In this document: piece by piece, positions 10,924-20,814 of the stretch | Layout: each line of letters begins with the position of its first letter | Numbering within the stretch: the stretch's first letter is position 1 | Assembly: GCF_029255285.1 (NCBI RefSeq) | Contig: NZ_JAPUVI010000093.1 | Span: 62,001-126,000 of the forward strand | Source: Accumulibacter sp. | GTDB taxonomy: Bacteria; Pseudomonadota; Gammaproteobacteria; Burkholderiales; Rhodocyclaceae | Direction: 5' to 3' | DNA length: 64,000 nt | Notes under the pieces: generated by a model | Seen by the model: the letters and a program-made list of their open reading frames with translations, nothing else | The model's database searches: none | What the model was told of the DNA's origin: nothing | Program-made: the position numbers and the translations under genes

Positions 10924-12555
10924 TCAAGCCGTCTGTCTGGCTAGCGCCGGAAGCGGTTTACCAGGGCATGCAGGTTCGGCCATGCGATTGAGGTCCTGTG
11001 CTTCACCCTGGCTGCTGGCGGCGGCACTGTGGTTCGATTCGGCCATCTGCGCGATGCGCTCGACGTTTTGTGAGATCAGCGTACTCGCTTCGCTCTGTTC
11101 ATGGGCCGCGGTGGAAAGGTCGGTGAGACGGGTCAGCGCGGCGGCGGAGCATTCACTGAGCTCTTCCAGCGGCCGCTGCAGGTTGCCGACCAAAGTGACA
11201 CCGGCGTTGACCTGGCGGCCCGTCTCGCTCATTCTCTCGACGGCTTCCCCCGTCTGGGTCTGGACGGCATCTATCGTCCGTTTGATCTCGTCGGTAGACT
11301 TGCCGGTCCGCTCGGCAAGCTTGCGCACTTCGTCGGCCACCACCGCGAACCCCCGGCCCTGCTCGCCGGCCCGTGCCGCTTCGATCGCGGCGTTGAGTGC
11401 CAGCAGGTTGGTCTGGTCGGCAATCTCCTTGATCACGTTGGCGATATGACTGATCTGTTGCGAACTGGCTTGCAGCCCTTCGATGGTGCGCGCAGTGGTG
11501 CCGACGCTCTCGGCGATCTTGTTGATCTCGGTTGCTGCCTCCTCGACCAGTTTCTTGCCGTCGTTGGCGATGCGTGCCGTCTGCTCGGCGACGTCGCGAG
11601 CCGAGCCGGCATTATCCGACACCTGACCGATGCTGACCGTCAACTGTTCGACTGCCGCCGCGGTGCTCGATACGGCCTCGCTCTCGGCGCGCAGTGATTC
11701 ACTGATGCGGTTGGCGGTGGTCGATACGCCAGTCGCCGACTCTCGCACCCGGCCGGCGTTGCCGGCGATGTCGGACAGCACGGCGCGCAGACTTTGCTGC
11801 ATGCGCTGTAGGGCCTCGAGCATCTGCCCGACTTCGTCGTTGCCGGCGAGGGCGACGTCGGTCGTCAGGTCACCCGCCGCGATCCGGTGCGTCGCGTCGG
11901 TTGCCCGGGCGATGCGCCGGGAGATGTCGCGCGCCATGAAAAAGCTGACCCCGACCGAGGCCACGATGGCCAGCAGGAAGGTGACCAACGCTGCCGTCAC
12001 GGCACGCCGGTACGCGATTTGAGCACGATCGAAAGCCTGATGGCCGAGCTCGTATTCGACCTTGACCAACTGGTCGGTCAGTTGACTGAGCTTCTTGAAA
12101 TTGTCGTCGGCATTCTGCATCGACGCCAGCGCGGTATTGATATCTATGGTCGCCAGATCGACGGCCTGCGAGGCGCTCTTGCGGTAGGTGGCAAGCATGT
12201 CGGCGATCTGCTTGCCCAACTGCTTTTCCTGGTCGGAGAGGGAAGGCTCTTCCAGCCACTTCGAGAAGTCGGCGACGAACTGATCGGCCTGGGTGAGCAA
12301 GGCCTTGGCGTCTTCTGCGACGCGCTTTTCGTCGAATGCGCCGGCCCAGGTCATCAAGCGATAGACGCCCGAATGAAATTCGAGGATATCGGCCTTCGTA
12401 TCACTGGCAACGTGGAGGTTCTTTGTCCGGACATTGTGCAGATCGGCGAGTGCCCGGTGCAGCGTGTTCGCCGACTGATAGCTGACGCCGGCGAAGATGA
12501 GCAGAAAGACGATCGCAACCGTCGGCGCAAGCAGAATTTTCCGGAACAGGTTCAA
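10924..12555 (-). CDS. Methyl-accepting chemotaxis protein
   Basis: 543 residues from a TTG at 12555, chosen because GGAGGA stands just upstream and the protein then opens directly with a membrane helix ([19 protein letters not shown]). A predicted helical periplasmic sensor of the four-helix-bundle kind follows (~30-185), then a second membrane helix (~190-210), a HAMP linker and a cytoplasmic signalling domain. The hairpin tip ([20 protein letters not shown], then [20 protein letters not shown]) would contact CheA/CheW. No C-terminal CheR-docking pentapeptide is visible, and no che genes are in the window. Confidence 0.93.
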   Translation of the reverse strand: MNLFRKILLAPTVAIVFLLIFAGVSYQSANTLHRALADLHNVRTKNLHVASDTKADILEFHSGVYRLMTWAGAFDEKRVAEDAKALLTQADQFVADFSKWLEEPSLSDQEKQLGKQIADMLATYRKSASQAVDLATIDINTALASMQNADDNFKKLSQLTDQLVKVEYELGHQAFDRAQIAYRRAVTAALVTFLLAIVASVGVSFFMARDISRRIARATDATHRIAAGDLTTDVALAGNDEVGQMLEALQRMQQSLRAVLSDIAGNAGRVRESATGVSTTANRISESLRAESEAVSSTAAAVEQLTVSIGQVSDNAGSARDVAEQTARIANDGKKLVEEAATEINKIAESVGTTARTIEGLQASSQQISHIANVIKEIADQTNLLALNAAIEAARAGEQGRGFAVVADEVRKLAERTGKSTDEIKRTIDAVQTQTGEAVERMSETGRQVNAGVTLVGNLQRPLEELSECSAAALTRLTDLSTAAHEQSEASTLISQNVERIAQMAESNHSAAASSQGEAQDLNRMAEPACPGKPLPALARQTA

Positions 12556-12943
12556 GGCAGTCTCCTCCGATCTTTTCGGATCGTTCCACACCCGCGCGTC
12601 GACACCCGGGACGACGGCGACTGAAATTGTTAGCGAAACTCCCGCCGCGGTTTCGCGCTGCCTCGTCGGGATCAGGGCGGCGGAAAACGAAGTCGCCGCG
12701 CAGCCGCCACCATCGGGCGACGCCGAATCATTCTACGGCACACGATGCTCGCCGAGAACATCATCATGAGATGATGGTACCGAACGCGGACTGATCGTGC
12801 AACGGGGGAGGAATAGAGGAAGGATTCGGAATGGCTCTGTTGGCCGGCGCTCGATGCTGCTAGACTAGCCACTGGCTCAAGGCGCGTACGGAGAGTCGGC
12901 AGGTGCCGGCGTTCGGTACCGTCGGACAAAAAGGAGAGATGAC
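12556..12943 (+). other. Intergenic region between chemoreceptor and LysM genes
   Basis: I see no gene in these ~390 bases. They should hold the divergent promoters for the chemoreceptor and the LysM gene. A perfect 7-bp inverted repeat (CATCATC / GATGATG, 4-base loop) lies at 12759-12776, and an AAGGAG ribosome binding site precedes the LysM start. Confidence 0.5.
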
Positions 12944-13459
12944 ATGGGCTTGTTGGATTTTGTCAAGGAAGCAGGCGAAAAGCTTTTTCGTGCCGGAGAA
13001 ACCGATGCCGCGTCGCAAGCGGTGGCCAGCACGCCCGATGATGACGCGGCCAAGGCACATCTGGAGGAGATGAACCGTACCGCCGGCGAAGCCATCGAGG
13101 CCTACGTCGCTACCCAGGGTCTGCCGGTAACCGGGTTGACGGTGACTTTCGACGGTGCGACCGCAACGGCGACCGTATTCGGTGTCGCCGGCGACCAGGC
13201 GAGCAAGGAGAAGATCCTGCTGTGCTGCGGCAACGTGGCTGGTGTCTGCCAGGTCAAGGACATGCTGTCGGTTGATCAGAGTGCGCCGGAAGCCACTTTC
13301 TACACCGTCGTTCCCGGTGACAATCTGTCGAAGATCGCCAAGCGGCACTACGATAATCCGAACAAGTACATGCTGATCTTCGAAGCCAATCAGCCGATGC
13401 TCAGCCATCCGGACAAGATCTATCCCGGCCAGGTGCTGCGGATTCCTGCCGACGAATGA
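12944..13459 (+). CDS. BON and LysM domain protein (Kbp/YgaU-like)
   Basis: A 171-residue protein with a short amphipathic N-terminus (MGLLDFVKEAGEKLF), a BON domain at ~60-115 (VTFDGATATATVFGVA) and a C-terminal LysM domain at ~120-170 (YTVVPGDNLSKIAKRHYDNP, ending YPGQVLRIP). The architecture matches E. coli Kbp (YgaU), a cytoplasmic potassium-binding protein, with about 20 extra residues. There is no signal peptide. A clear AAGGAG site precedes the ATG. The neighbouring GlsB-type gene is also of a stress-related family, so a general stress role is plausible. Confidence 0.88.
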   Translation: MGLLDFVKEAGEKLFRAGETDAASQAVASTPDDDAAKAHLEEMNRTAGEAIEAYVATQGLPVTGLTVTFDGATATATVFGVAGDQASKEKILLCCGNVAGVCQVKDMLSVDQSAPEATFYTVVPGDNLSKIAKRHYDNPNKYMLIFEANQPMLSHPDKIYPGQVLRIPADE

Positions 13460-13553
13460 GGCACGCGCCGGTCGACCGCGGCTTGGCGACCGTGCGACGG
13501 AAATTCGGTAGTGGCGCGTTCCGAGGCCACCCGGCATTCTTGAGGAGCTGACG

Positions 13554-13805
13554 ATGGGTATCGTCTGGACAATCGTTCTGGGTTTCGTGGTTGGCGTCAT
13601 CGCCAAATTGATTCATCCCGGCAGGGAGAACATGGGTTTCATCGTCACCGTGCTGCTGGGCATCGGCGGCTCTTTCCTGGCCGGGATGGTCGGTCAGTTG
13701 CTTGGCTGGTACCGGGCGGGCGAGGGGGCGGGATTCATTGCTTCGGTAATCATGGCGATCGTTTTGCTGGTCATTTACGGCAAGCTGCGCGGCAGTTCAA
13801 ACTAG
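13554..13805 (+). CDS. GlsB/YeaQ/YmgE-type small membrane protein
   Basis: An 83-residue, almost wholly hydrophobic protein with three likely transmembrane helices and the family's Gly-rich faces (WTIVLGFVVGVIAKLIHPG, then LLGIGGSFLAGMVGQLLGWY). Members are called transglycosylase-associated proteins and are often stress induced; their activity is unproven. A GAGGAG-like site precedes the ATG. It is 94 bp downstream of the LysM gene in the same orientation. Confidence 0.9.
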   Translation: MGIVWTIVLGFVVGVIAKLIHPGRENMGFIVTVLLGIGGSFLAGMVGQLLGWYRAGEGAGFIASVIMAIVLLVIYGKLRGSSN

Positions 13806-13844
13806 CTGGATCGGTCGCTGGCCGGTGGGCGCCGCCATGCAGGG

Positions 13845-14906
13845 CTAATCACCGGCCGGCCGACGTGGCGCCGCCAGGCGGTCGATCATGGCGCGCACGG
13901 CCTTGATCTGCTGGCCATCACGGGTGTGGTATTCGCTGCCCGAGTAGCCCCACCAGTCCCAACAGGCAAGCGGGTTGTTCACCCACTTCCAGGAACCGAG
14001 CGCCAGACCGTGGCGTGGAGTGGTCTGCGGGTACAGGACGATTAGCCGGTTGTTGTCTGCCCAAGCGTTATAGCCGGCGCCGTCGACGAAACGGCGTCCG
14101 ATGTCGGTCGCGCTTTGGCGGCAGCCGTGGAAGACCACGTGGATGCGACAGGCGGAGACGCGACAGGCGGATGGAATGTAGGCGTAGCCTTCGTCGGCCA
14201 GACCGGCGTCGACGGCTCGGCCGTCCACGAAAGGGCGCTGGTCGAAGCTCAGAATCTTCCCGCCCGCCGTCGATGGCCGTAGTGGGCCAAGGAGATGAGT
14301 GAGCATTTCGCCGGCTGCGTCGAGGTCGCCACAACGGTTGATGAACGGGGGATGCGCGCTAGAGCAGGGGTTGGGCTGCGGATCGGCAACCGATATCATC
14401 GCGTGTCCCGCGTCGGGCAGCTTGACGAAGCGAATTGCCGTCGGACTGAGCCACTGGCCATAGAAATCCGCCAGACGGTCCATCACCGATGTTTCGACCT
14501 TGTCGTCGTTGCCCCCGGAAAACAGCCACGCCCGGTGACGGCGCAGGTTGTCGAGGGAATCGATTCGACCTGTTCGCGCCAGTTCCTCGGCGCGCGCTCG
14601 CAGGTCGGCGACGGATGGTAACTCTCCCCAGAACGAAGGCGACATGCAACTGGTCAGCGCGCGCCAGCTCGACCCTTGAGCGCAGTAGTACGGCCCACCG
14701 GCGATGACGCCGGCGCCACGCACCAGTTTCGAGTGCGCCACCTCGAACTGTACCGCCATGTAGGCACCCGACGAGACGCCGGAGACGGTCAGATCATCGA
14801 GGCTGGCCGCGAGGGCCGGCAAAGGTGGCGCTGCGCAGACCGTCTGGCAGGCGAGGCTGAGCGCGAGAAGAGTGGCCGGCGGGCGGCGCAGGCGGGATAC
14901 GGTCAT
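13845..14906 (-). CDS. Secreted short-chain PHA depolymerase (type 2 catalytic domain)
   Basis: A 353-residue esterase with a signal peptide (LLALSLACQTVCAAPP). The lipase box GVSSGAYMA, near residue 45, follows the start of the mature domain as in extracellular type 2 catalytic-domain poly(3-hydroxybutyrate) depolymerases. The FHGCRQSATDIGRRFVDGAGY block and a C-terminal WWGYSGSEYHTRDG segment also fit. No substrate-binding or linker domain follows the catalytic domain. Such enzymes cut PHA outside the cytoplasm. It is convergent with the GlsB gene and divergent from the aminotransferase. Confidence 0.82.
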   Translation of the reverse strand: MTVSRLRRPPATLLALSLACQTVCAAPPLPALAASLDDLTVSGVSSGAYMAVQFEVAHSKLVRGAGVIAGGPYYCAQGSSWRALTSCMSPSFWGELPSVADLRARAEELARTGRIDSLDNLRRHRAWLFSGGNDDKVETSVMDRLADFYGQWLSPTAIRFVKLPDAGHAMISVADPQPNPCSSAHPPFINRCGDLDAAGEMLTHLLGPLRPSTAGGKILSFDQRPFVDGRAVDAGLADEGYAYIPSACRVSACRIHVVFHGCRQSATDIGRRFVDGAGYNAWADNNRLIVLYPQTTPRHGLALGSWKWVNNPLACWDWWGYSGSEYHTRDGQQIKAVRAMIDRLAAPRRPAGD

Positions 14907-15077
14907 GGCGCTTCGGAAAAGGCGGCGAAAAGCGGCAGTTTACGGCGAATACGGGTCGCCAGGGCAAGCCCCGACGCTCCGGGCGGATTCCCTGATCGCC
15001 GCGGCCTTGGTGAGCCGGGCCTTGTCTGCGCTGTCGGTCGCCCCTAAACTGGTCGCGTTATTATTTTCCTGCCGCGC

Positions 15078-16250
15078 TTGGCGCGGATCATCGTGTATAA
15101 GTCAAGCGTCGCTGTCGATTCCAAATTTCCCCGCGTGGGGACCACGATTTTCACCGTCATGTCGAAGCTTGCGGCGGACTGCGGAGCGATCAATCTGTCG
15201 CAAGGATTTCCCGACTTTCAAGCGGACTCCTCGTTGTTCGACGCGACTTGGCGTGCCATGCGCGAGGGGCACAACCAATACCCACCGATGGCCGGCGTTC
15301 CCGAATTGCGGGAAGCGATCGCCGGCAAGGTGGCGGCGCTTTACCACGCGCGCTACGATGTGGAGCGGGAAATTACCGTTACGGCCGGAGCGACGCAGGC
15401 CATCTTCACGGCGATCGCGGCTTTTGTACGCGCCGGCGACGAAGTGATCGTCTTCGCGCCAGTTTACGACAGCTACGTGCCGGCTATCGAAAGCGCGGGA
15501 GGCACGGCCGTGTACGCCAGCCTGAACTTCCCCGACTACCGGCCGGACTGGCAGCAGGTCGGCTTGCTGCTCAACAAGCGCACGCGAATGATCATCATCA
15601 ATTCGCCGCATAACCCGACCGGCAGCCTGCTAAGCGCCGACGATCTGGCCGAGTTGGCTGGGCTGACGCGCGATACGGACATCGTGGTTCTGTCGGACGA
15701 AGTGTACGAGCATATAGTTTTCGACGGCGCGCGACATCACAGCGTCGCGAGCCATCCTGAACTCGCCGCACGCAGCCTGATCGTGTCCTCCTTCGGCAAG
15801 ACCTATCACATCACTGGCTGGAAGGTCGGTTACGTGCTGGCCGCCGGCGAGTTGATGGCCGAGTTCCGCAAAGTTCACCAGTTCAACGTGTTTACGGTCA
15901 ATACGCCCTGCCAGTTGGGAATTGCCGACTACATGCGCGATCCCGGGCGCCATCTTGGGCTGGCGGAATTCTATGCTGGGAAACGGGAATTCTTTCGCCG
16001 CCAGTTGCTGGGTTCGCGTTTCGAGCTGTTGCCCTGTCATGGCACGTATTTTCAGCTGGCACGCTACGATTCCCTCTCCGACCTGTCCGACCGCGAGTTT
16101 GCCTGCTGGCTGACTCGTCACGTGGGCGTGGCGGTGATCCCTGTGTCGGCTTTCTACCCCGACGGTCGTGACGACCATGTCGTTCGCTTCTGCTTTGCCA
16201 AACAGGAAGCGACGCTGGCTGCGGCGGGGGAAAAACTACGCCGCGCTTGA
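15078..16250 (+). CDS. PLP-dependent aminotransferase, methionine aminotransferase-like
   Basis: A fold-type I class I/II aminotransferase of about 385-390 residues. The N-terminus (FPRVGTTIFTVMSKLAADCG, then INLSQGFPDF) closely follows the YbdL/methionine aminotransferase group. The PLP lysine lies in SSFGKTYHITGWKVGY, with the conserved NSPHNPTGS and LSDEVYEH motifs upstream. The start is unclear: TTG at 15078 or GTG at 15093 (five residues shorter), neither with a strong ribosome binding site and with no ATG near. Substrate preference is by family only. Confidence 0.88.
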   Translation: MARIIVYKSSVAVDSKFPRVGTTIFTVMSKLAADCGAINLSQGFPDFQADSSLFDATWRAMREGHNQYPPMAGVPELREAIAGKVAALYHARYDVEREITVTAGATQAIFTAIAAFVRAGDEVIVFAPVYDSYVPAIESAGGTAVYASLNFPDYRPDWQQVGLLLNKRTRMIIINSPHNPTGSLLSADDLAELAGLTRDTDIVVLSDEVYEHIVFDGARHHSVASHPELAARSLIVSSFGKTYHITGWKVGYVLAAGELMAEFRKVHQFNVFTVNTPCQLGIADYMRDPGRHLGLAEFYAGKREFFRRQLLGSRFELLPCHGTYFQLARYDSLSDLSDREFACWLTRHVGVAVIPVSAFYPDGRDDHVVRFCFAKQEATLAAAGEKLRRA

Positions 16251-16255
16251 CGGGC

Positions 16256-16285
16256 TTCACAGCGTTGTGGCCTTGCTCCTATAAT
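16256..16285 (+). promoter_or_regulatory. Probable sigma70 promoter of mscL
   Basis: TTCACA at 16256-16261 and a perfect TATAAT at 16280-16285 are separated by 18 bases, upstream of mscL and starting just after the aminotransferase stop. Confidence 0.55.
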
Positions 16286-16349
16286 CGCTGGCGCTTCAAG
16301 GAGCCGGCCAAGCGTCCGGTAGAGTCCAATGGAAAGTAAAGGATACGGC

Positions 16350-16784
16350 ATGAGCATGGTGCAGGAGTTCAAAGAGTTTGCCATGAAGGGCAATGTCATG
16401 GATCTCGCGGTCGGCGTGATCATTGGCGGCGCTTTCGGCAAGATTGTCGATTCGGTAGTGGGTGATCTGATCATGCCCTTCGTCGCCTGGATAATGGGCG
16501 GCAAGCTGGATTTTTCGGGAATGTTTCTTGTTCTGGGGACCATTCCCGAAGGTACGGCGAGAACAGTGGATGCCCTGAAGAAGGCGCAGGTGCCGATTTT
16601 TGCCTACGGCAGTTTCCTCACCATTCTGGTGAACTTCATCATCCTGGCCTTCATCATTTTCGTCATGGTCAAGCAGGTCAATCGCCTCAAGAAGAGTGAA
16701 CCCCCGGCCCCACCGGCGTCGCCGCCGGAGCCGGCGGAAGAAGTCTTGTTGCTGCGCGAGATTCGCGACAGCCTGAAAAAGTAG
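16350..16784 (+). CDS. mscL: Large-conductance mechanosensitive channel MscL
   Basis: 144 residues from the ATG at 16350, which has AAAGGA eight bases upstream; the ATG at 16329 is an alternative. MscL opens under membrane tension to relieve hypo-osmotic shock. Conserved features are the amphipathic start ([20 protein letters not shown]), the pore helix [20 protein letters not shown], the second helix near [20 protein letters not shown] and a Pro-rich linker to the C-terminal bundle ([12 protein letters not shown]). Length is normal. Confidence 0.96.
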   Translation: MSMVQEFKEFAMKGNVMDLAVGVIIGGAFGKIVDSVVGDLIMPFVAWIMGGKLDFSGMFLVLGTIPEGTARTVDALKKAQVPIFAYGSFLTILVNFIILAFIIFVMVKQVNRLKKSEPPAPPASPPEPAEEVLLLREIRDSLKK

Positions 16785-16859
16785 CCGGCGCTCGTTCCCG
16801 GGAATCAGGTCCGGAGTGGCGCCGCGTTGTGTCGGCAACTTCGCTGCTTGGGCCTTCCG

Positions 16860-19646
16860 TCAGTGACCGGCGAGTCGTTTCTCGGCCACGTCGGACGGCC
16901 CGACGGCCAGCGCAGCGAGCTTTGCGTTGTCGGCGGCGATGACCAGCGTCAGTTGCTCGGGGTCGATGTACTTGCGAAAAGCGGCGTTGACCTGCTCTAC
17001 GGAAAGCGCCACTACCTTGGCCTCGAAATCCTTGGAGAACTGCCAGTCGCGGCCCAGATCGAGAAAAGACGACCAGCGTGCGGCCAGTGTGCTGTCCTGC
17101 GAGCGGCTCACGGCACGCGACTCGATGATTCCCTTCTTCGCTTCGGCGACTTCCTGTTCGGTGAAGCCGTCCCGGCGCGCCCGTCGAAGTTCTTCGTAGA
17201 TCGCCTGCTCGGCGCGGCCGAGGTTCTGTGGCGCGACCATGGCCGTCAGCGACCAGGTCGATAGCCGCTCCCGGCTGCCAAGCGACAGGTTCGACGTGAC
17301 GCTGTAGCTAAGACCCTCCCGTTGACGTAGTCGGTCGATGAGCCGGCTTGATAGCCCGCCACTGCCGCCAAAGATGTTGTTCGCGACGTAAAGCGCAGGC
17401 GCATCCGCATCGTCGTCGCGTAGCAAGAGGTCGATCCTGGCGCGAAGAAAGGCGTTTTCTTTGTCTGGCGTGTTGATTTCGATCCGACTCGGCACAACCG
17501 CGCGGAACTGGCGATCAACGCGGCCATAGGGCGCTTTCGACTGATGGCCCGGAAACAGCCGCCCAAGTTCGTCCGCGATCGCTTTTTCGTCGAAGTCACC
17601 GACGATGGCGATCTCGCCCCGCGCTGTGCCGATCAGCTCACGGTGGTAGCGAATCACATCGTCCAGCGTCGTCTGTCGGACTTGCTCGATACGTTCGGCC
17701 AAAGGCGTGTAGTAGCGGGGATCGCCAGCCGGATAGGTGTTGAAATGCGCCCGCATGGCGTCGCTCGAGCGCTCCTCCGGGTTGTCGAGTTGCGATTGCA
17801 GGGCGGTCAGATACTCACGCTTGAGTTCCTCGAACTCGGCGGCCGGAAAGCTCGCGTCCTGAATGAGTTGCGCCACCAAGGCAAGCGCTGCGGCGAGATG
17901 GTCGCGGTTCGTTTCGAAGTGCGTCAGGCTGCCACGCACCTTCAGGCGAATCAGCTCGTCGGCAATCTGCTGGCGGGTCAATCGACCGGTGCCGCGGGCC
18001 AGCATGGCGATCGCCAGCGGACCGGTGACGTTGCGTTTGGCCAGCGATTTCTCATCGCCCCAGCGAAAGCTCATCGCGACGTTTACGGTCTGGCCGCGGT
18101 TTTTTTTGGCCAGCAAGGCGATTTTCAGATTCCCGAAAGTCCTCAGTTGGGTGCGCGCGCTGATGTTTTCGTGTGAGGGATCGAAAGCCTCGCCGATGTC
18201 TCCCCTTTCCCGTGGCCGGAAATCGGCCAGCAGTTGGGCGGCGCTGGGAGCTTGCGGGACGACGGCGCGTTGCGGTGAATCCTCCGGGATGAAGGTGCCG
18301 AGAACACGGTTGTCACGCACGAAGTACTTGCTGGCCGCGGCGTCGACTTGCGCCGGCGTGATCTGGTCGAGCCGATCGCGAGCGTAGAAGAAAAGCCGCC
18401 AGTCGCCCAGCGCGATGTACTCGGAAAGCAAGACGGCGAACGCCTCGGGGTCGGCCAGCGCACGCTCGTGCGCGGTACGTGACTGTTCGACGGCGCGGGC
18501 GAGTTCGGAGGCCGTTGCTCCGTCGTGCGCCAGGCTTCCTTCGACGACCTCGATCATCCGGTTGCGGACGCGTTCGACAGATTCGCCCTTGTTGACCGTG
18601 GCGCCGAACACCACGAAACCCGGTTCGCGACTATCGACCGGGTAGGCGAAGACCTGTGCCGCCAGTCCGGGCTGGACCAGTTCCCTGTACAGGCGGCCGT
18701 TTGGCGTGTCGCCAAGAATATCGCTGGCCATGCTTATGGCGTCCGAATCGCCGTGTAGGCTCGATGGGGTACGGTAGGCCAGCGTGACGAGCGGCACCTC
18801 ACCCTTGCGCCGGACGAAAAACTGACGCTCGCCGTCGGCCGTTGGTTCGACTGTCCAGTGTTCAGGCAGTTTACGGGCTGGCCTGGGCAGTTTGCCGAAG
18901 GTCGCTGCGATGCGCTCGATCGTCTTCCGCTCGTCGAACTTCCCGGCCACGGCCAGCACCGCGTTGTCTGGCTGATAGTACCTGCGGTAGAAGGCTTGCA
19001 GGTTCTCGATCCTGACATTTTCGATATCGCTGCGTGCGCCGATGGTTGTGTTGCCATAGTTGTGCCAGTCATAAAGCATGGCCTGCATGCGCTTGAGCAT
19101 GACGCTGGCCGGATCGTTCTCGCCCATCTCGAATTCATTGCGCACGACGCTCATCTCGGTGTCGAGGTCTTTCCTGGCGATGAAGGAATTGACCATGGCG
19201 TCGGCGTTCCACGCCAGCGCCCAGGCCATGTTGTCTTCGCTGGCGGCAAAGGTCAGGTAGTAGTTGGTTCTATCGAGCCAGGTCGTGCCATTGATCTGAA
19301 AGCCCCGTGCCTTGAACTCACGCGCCGGATCCGGAAAGTTCTTCGAGCCTTTGAAGATCAGATGCTCGAGCAGGTGAGCCATGCCGGTCTCCCCATAGTT
19401 CTCGTGCCGCGAACCGACGAGGTAAGTGACGTTGACTGTGGCGGTGGCTTTTGCGGCATCGGGGAAAAGGATGAAGCGCAAGCCATTGGCGAGCTGGTAT
19501 TCGCTAATCCCCTCGACGGTGTTGAGTTTCCTGACGCCGGCCGGAAGTGGCGCTGTCGCTTGTGTTCCGGCCTGTGTCCAAGCAGGCAACAGGCTCAGAA
19601 ATAGCCATGATAGGAGAGAGGTTGTAGCTTTCATCCATCGGTTCAT
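16860..19646 (-). CDS. M16 family zinc peptidase, two-module, secreted
   Basis: 928 residues from the ATG at 19646, where a signal peptide begins (LLSWLFLSLLPAWTQAG); the longer frame adds 55 non-homologous residues. The first half carries the inverted zinc motif HLLEH near residue 92 in a pitrilysin-type context (GMAHLLEHLIFKGS). The second half is a related module without HxxEH, as in insulysin/PqqL-like enzymes where the C-terminal half is structural. It probably degrades peptides in the periplasm. It is convergent with mscL. Confidence 0.9.
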   Translation of the reverse strand: MNRWMKATTSLLSWLFLSLLPAWTQAGTQATAPLPAGVRKLNTVEGISEYQLANGLRFILFPDAAKATATVNVTYLVGSRHENYGETGMAHLLEHLIFKGSKNFPDPAREFKARGFQINGTTWLDRTNYYLTFAASEDNMAWALAWNADAMVNSFIARKDLDTEMSVVRNEFEMGENDPASVMLKRMQAMLYDWHNYGNTTIGARSDIENVRIENLQAFYRRYYQPDNAVLAVAGKFDERKTIERIAATFGKLPRPARKLPEHWTVEPTADGERQFFVRRKGEVPLVTLAYRTPSSLHGDSDAISMASDILGDTPNGRLYRELVQPGLAAQVFAYPVDSREPGFVVFGATVNKGESVERVRNRMIEVVEGSLAHDGATASELARAVEQSRTAHERALADPEAFAVLLSEYIALGDWRLFFYARDRLDQITPAQVDAAASKYFVRDNRVLGTFIPEDSPQRAVVPQAPSAAQLLADFRPRERGDIGEAFDPSHENISARTQLRTFGNLKIALLAKKNRGQTVNVAMSFRWGDEKSLAKRNVTGPLAIAMLARGTGRLTRQQIADELIRLKVRGSLTHFETNRDHLAAALALVAQLIQDASFPAAEFEELKREYLTALQSQLDNPEERSSDAMRAHFNTYPAGDPRYYTPLAERIEQVRQTTLDDVIRYHRELIGTARGEIAIVGDFDEKAIADELGRLFPGHQSKAPYGRVDRQFRAVVPSRIEINTPDKENAFLRARIDLLLRDDDADAPALYVANNIFGGSGGLSSRLIDRLRQREGLSYSVTSNLSLGSRERLSTWSLTAMVAPQNLGRAEQAIYEELRRARRDGFTEQEVAEAKKGIIESRAVSRSQDSTLAARWSSFLDLGRDWQFSKDFEAKVVALSVEQVNAAFRKYIDPEQLTLVIAADNAKLAALAVGPSDVAEKRLAGH

Positions 19647-20079
19647 GACGACGACTCCAGGCGCTAGCCGGTTGATTGAAAACGATCTGATTCCTGGCGG
19701 GCGCTGCGCTTGCCGGCGGCAGGAGCGACGATTATAGGCTGGCTGTCGGCAAAGGAAACGGCCCGCGCAGAGGGAGGGGCTGGGCGGGCCGTGTGGTACC
19801 GTCACCGTCACGCAGGGGGAGGAGGAGGGGGAGGATGCGTGCCAGCGACAGGTGGGAGAATAGCGAATCCTTTGCGGCGGATCTGTTGCTTCTCTGTCCT
19901 GGTTGTGTAACGGGCTGTGATCCGCTCGTCAACGCCAGTCTTCTACGGTCTATTGCCTTCTGCCAGCCAGAGCTGGCATCATCGACGCTTGGCGTCGTGG
20001 CATCGCAGTCAGCAGATCAACGCTGGCGACTCGCCCGGTGAGTTCTCATTGAACCAGTGACAAAATTAAGGAGAGCGTG
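19647..20079 (+). other. Intergenic region upstream of the M16 peptidase and the 91-residue protein
   Basis: No gene is supported in these ~430 bases. There is a perfect 9-bp inverted repeat (ACGGCCCGC / GCGGGCCGT, 17-base loop) at 19758-19792. An AAGGAG ribosome binding site ends just before the small gene at 20080. I could not place promoters with confidence. Confidence 0.4.
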
Positions 20080-20355
20080 ATGAGTCAGGAAGCGGACGAC
20101 CTGGGTATGGCAACCGTCGTGCTTGAGCGCCTTGAGAAGGAGCGGCTACCGCGGGCGCTCGACCTGAAAGCGAAAGTGGATGCGGGCGAGCGGCTCGACG
20201 AAATGGACATCGCTTTTCTGGAGAGGGTTTTTGCCGATAGCGAGGACGTCAAACCGTTCCTGGCCCGGCACCCGGAGTATGCCGAGTTGTCGGCCAGAAT
20301 GGCCAGTTTATACGAGGAGATCACCGCCAAGGCGCTCGCCAACGAGAAGTCCTGA
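20080..20355 (+). CDS. Small hypothetical protein, 91 residues
   Basis: The start is the ATG at 20080, preceded by AAGGAGAGCG; an overlapping GTG three bases earlier is less likely. The protein is soluble, helical and acidic, with Leu/Glu-rich heptad-like stretches (VVLERLEKERLPRALDLKAK, then LDEMDIAFLERVFADSEDV). It has no membrane segment or cysteines. I do not recognise a characterised family. Normal codon use and the good ribosome binding site support a real gene, probably monocistronic. Confidence 0.65.
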   Translation: MSQEADDLGMATVVLERLEKERLPRALDLKAKVDAGERLDEMDIAFLERVFADSEDVKPFLARHPEYAELSARMASLYEEITAKALANEKS

Positions 20356-20814
20356 CCTGGCCACTGAAGCGGTAAGGTGAATTCGTTCTCCACCTCGCCC
20401 CCACGCGCGAGATTCCCTCGGTTTTTCGTCGGCCAGGGGGTTGCATGCTCTCAAGATTTTTTGGTACTAGTTTCGGAGCTGGTTCTCCAGGAACGAGCGG
20501 GAGGGATTGTGGCCGAGAGCGGAGTAAAGCCTCGTTTGCCGAAGTTTTGGCGCACTTGAATTTCGGGGAGCTTTCTTCCACTCCTCCAGCCTTGCCCATA
20601 GCCTTTCCCTGTCGAAAACTTCAAACAGGCGCCAGGTCGCTACCGATTGGTAGGTGGTCGAGGTGGGTGTCCGTGTCCACGCGCACTTGAGCTCGCTCAT
20701 CTACGAGCAGTCGCAGGTCGCCAGGCGGGTGGGCGCGTCATGGTAGGTGCGGCGTGTCGCTTGCGGAGTGGGCGCGGGCCTTCCCGCTGTGGTTCATAAC
20801 GCATGGGAGTAGCG
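20356..20814 (+). other. Intergenic region without a supported gene
   Basis: About 460 bases with no convincing gene on either strand. A minus-strand frame at 20467-20700 ends with a faintly transposase-like RLYSALG motif, but the match is too short to annotate. Base composition is a little more AT-rich around 20440-20470 than in the flanking genes. Confidence 0.4.

Noticed and set aside
10178-11449. A 423-codon plus-strand open frame
   Set aside because: It runs antisense to the Cache and chemoreceptor genes, and its translation is low complexity with no domain.
20467-20700. Possible transposase fragment on the minus strand
   Set aside because: RLYSALG near its end faintly recalls the RPHSALG motif of IS3-type transposases, but there are no DDE residues, inverted repeats or flanking duplications.
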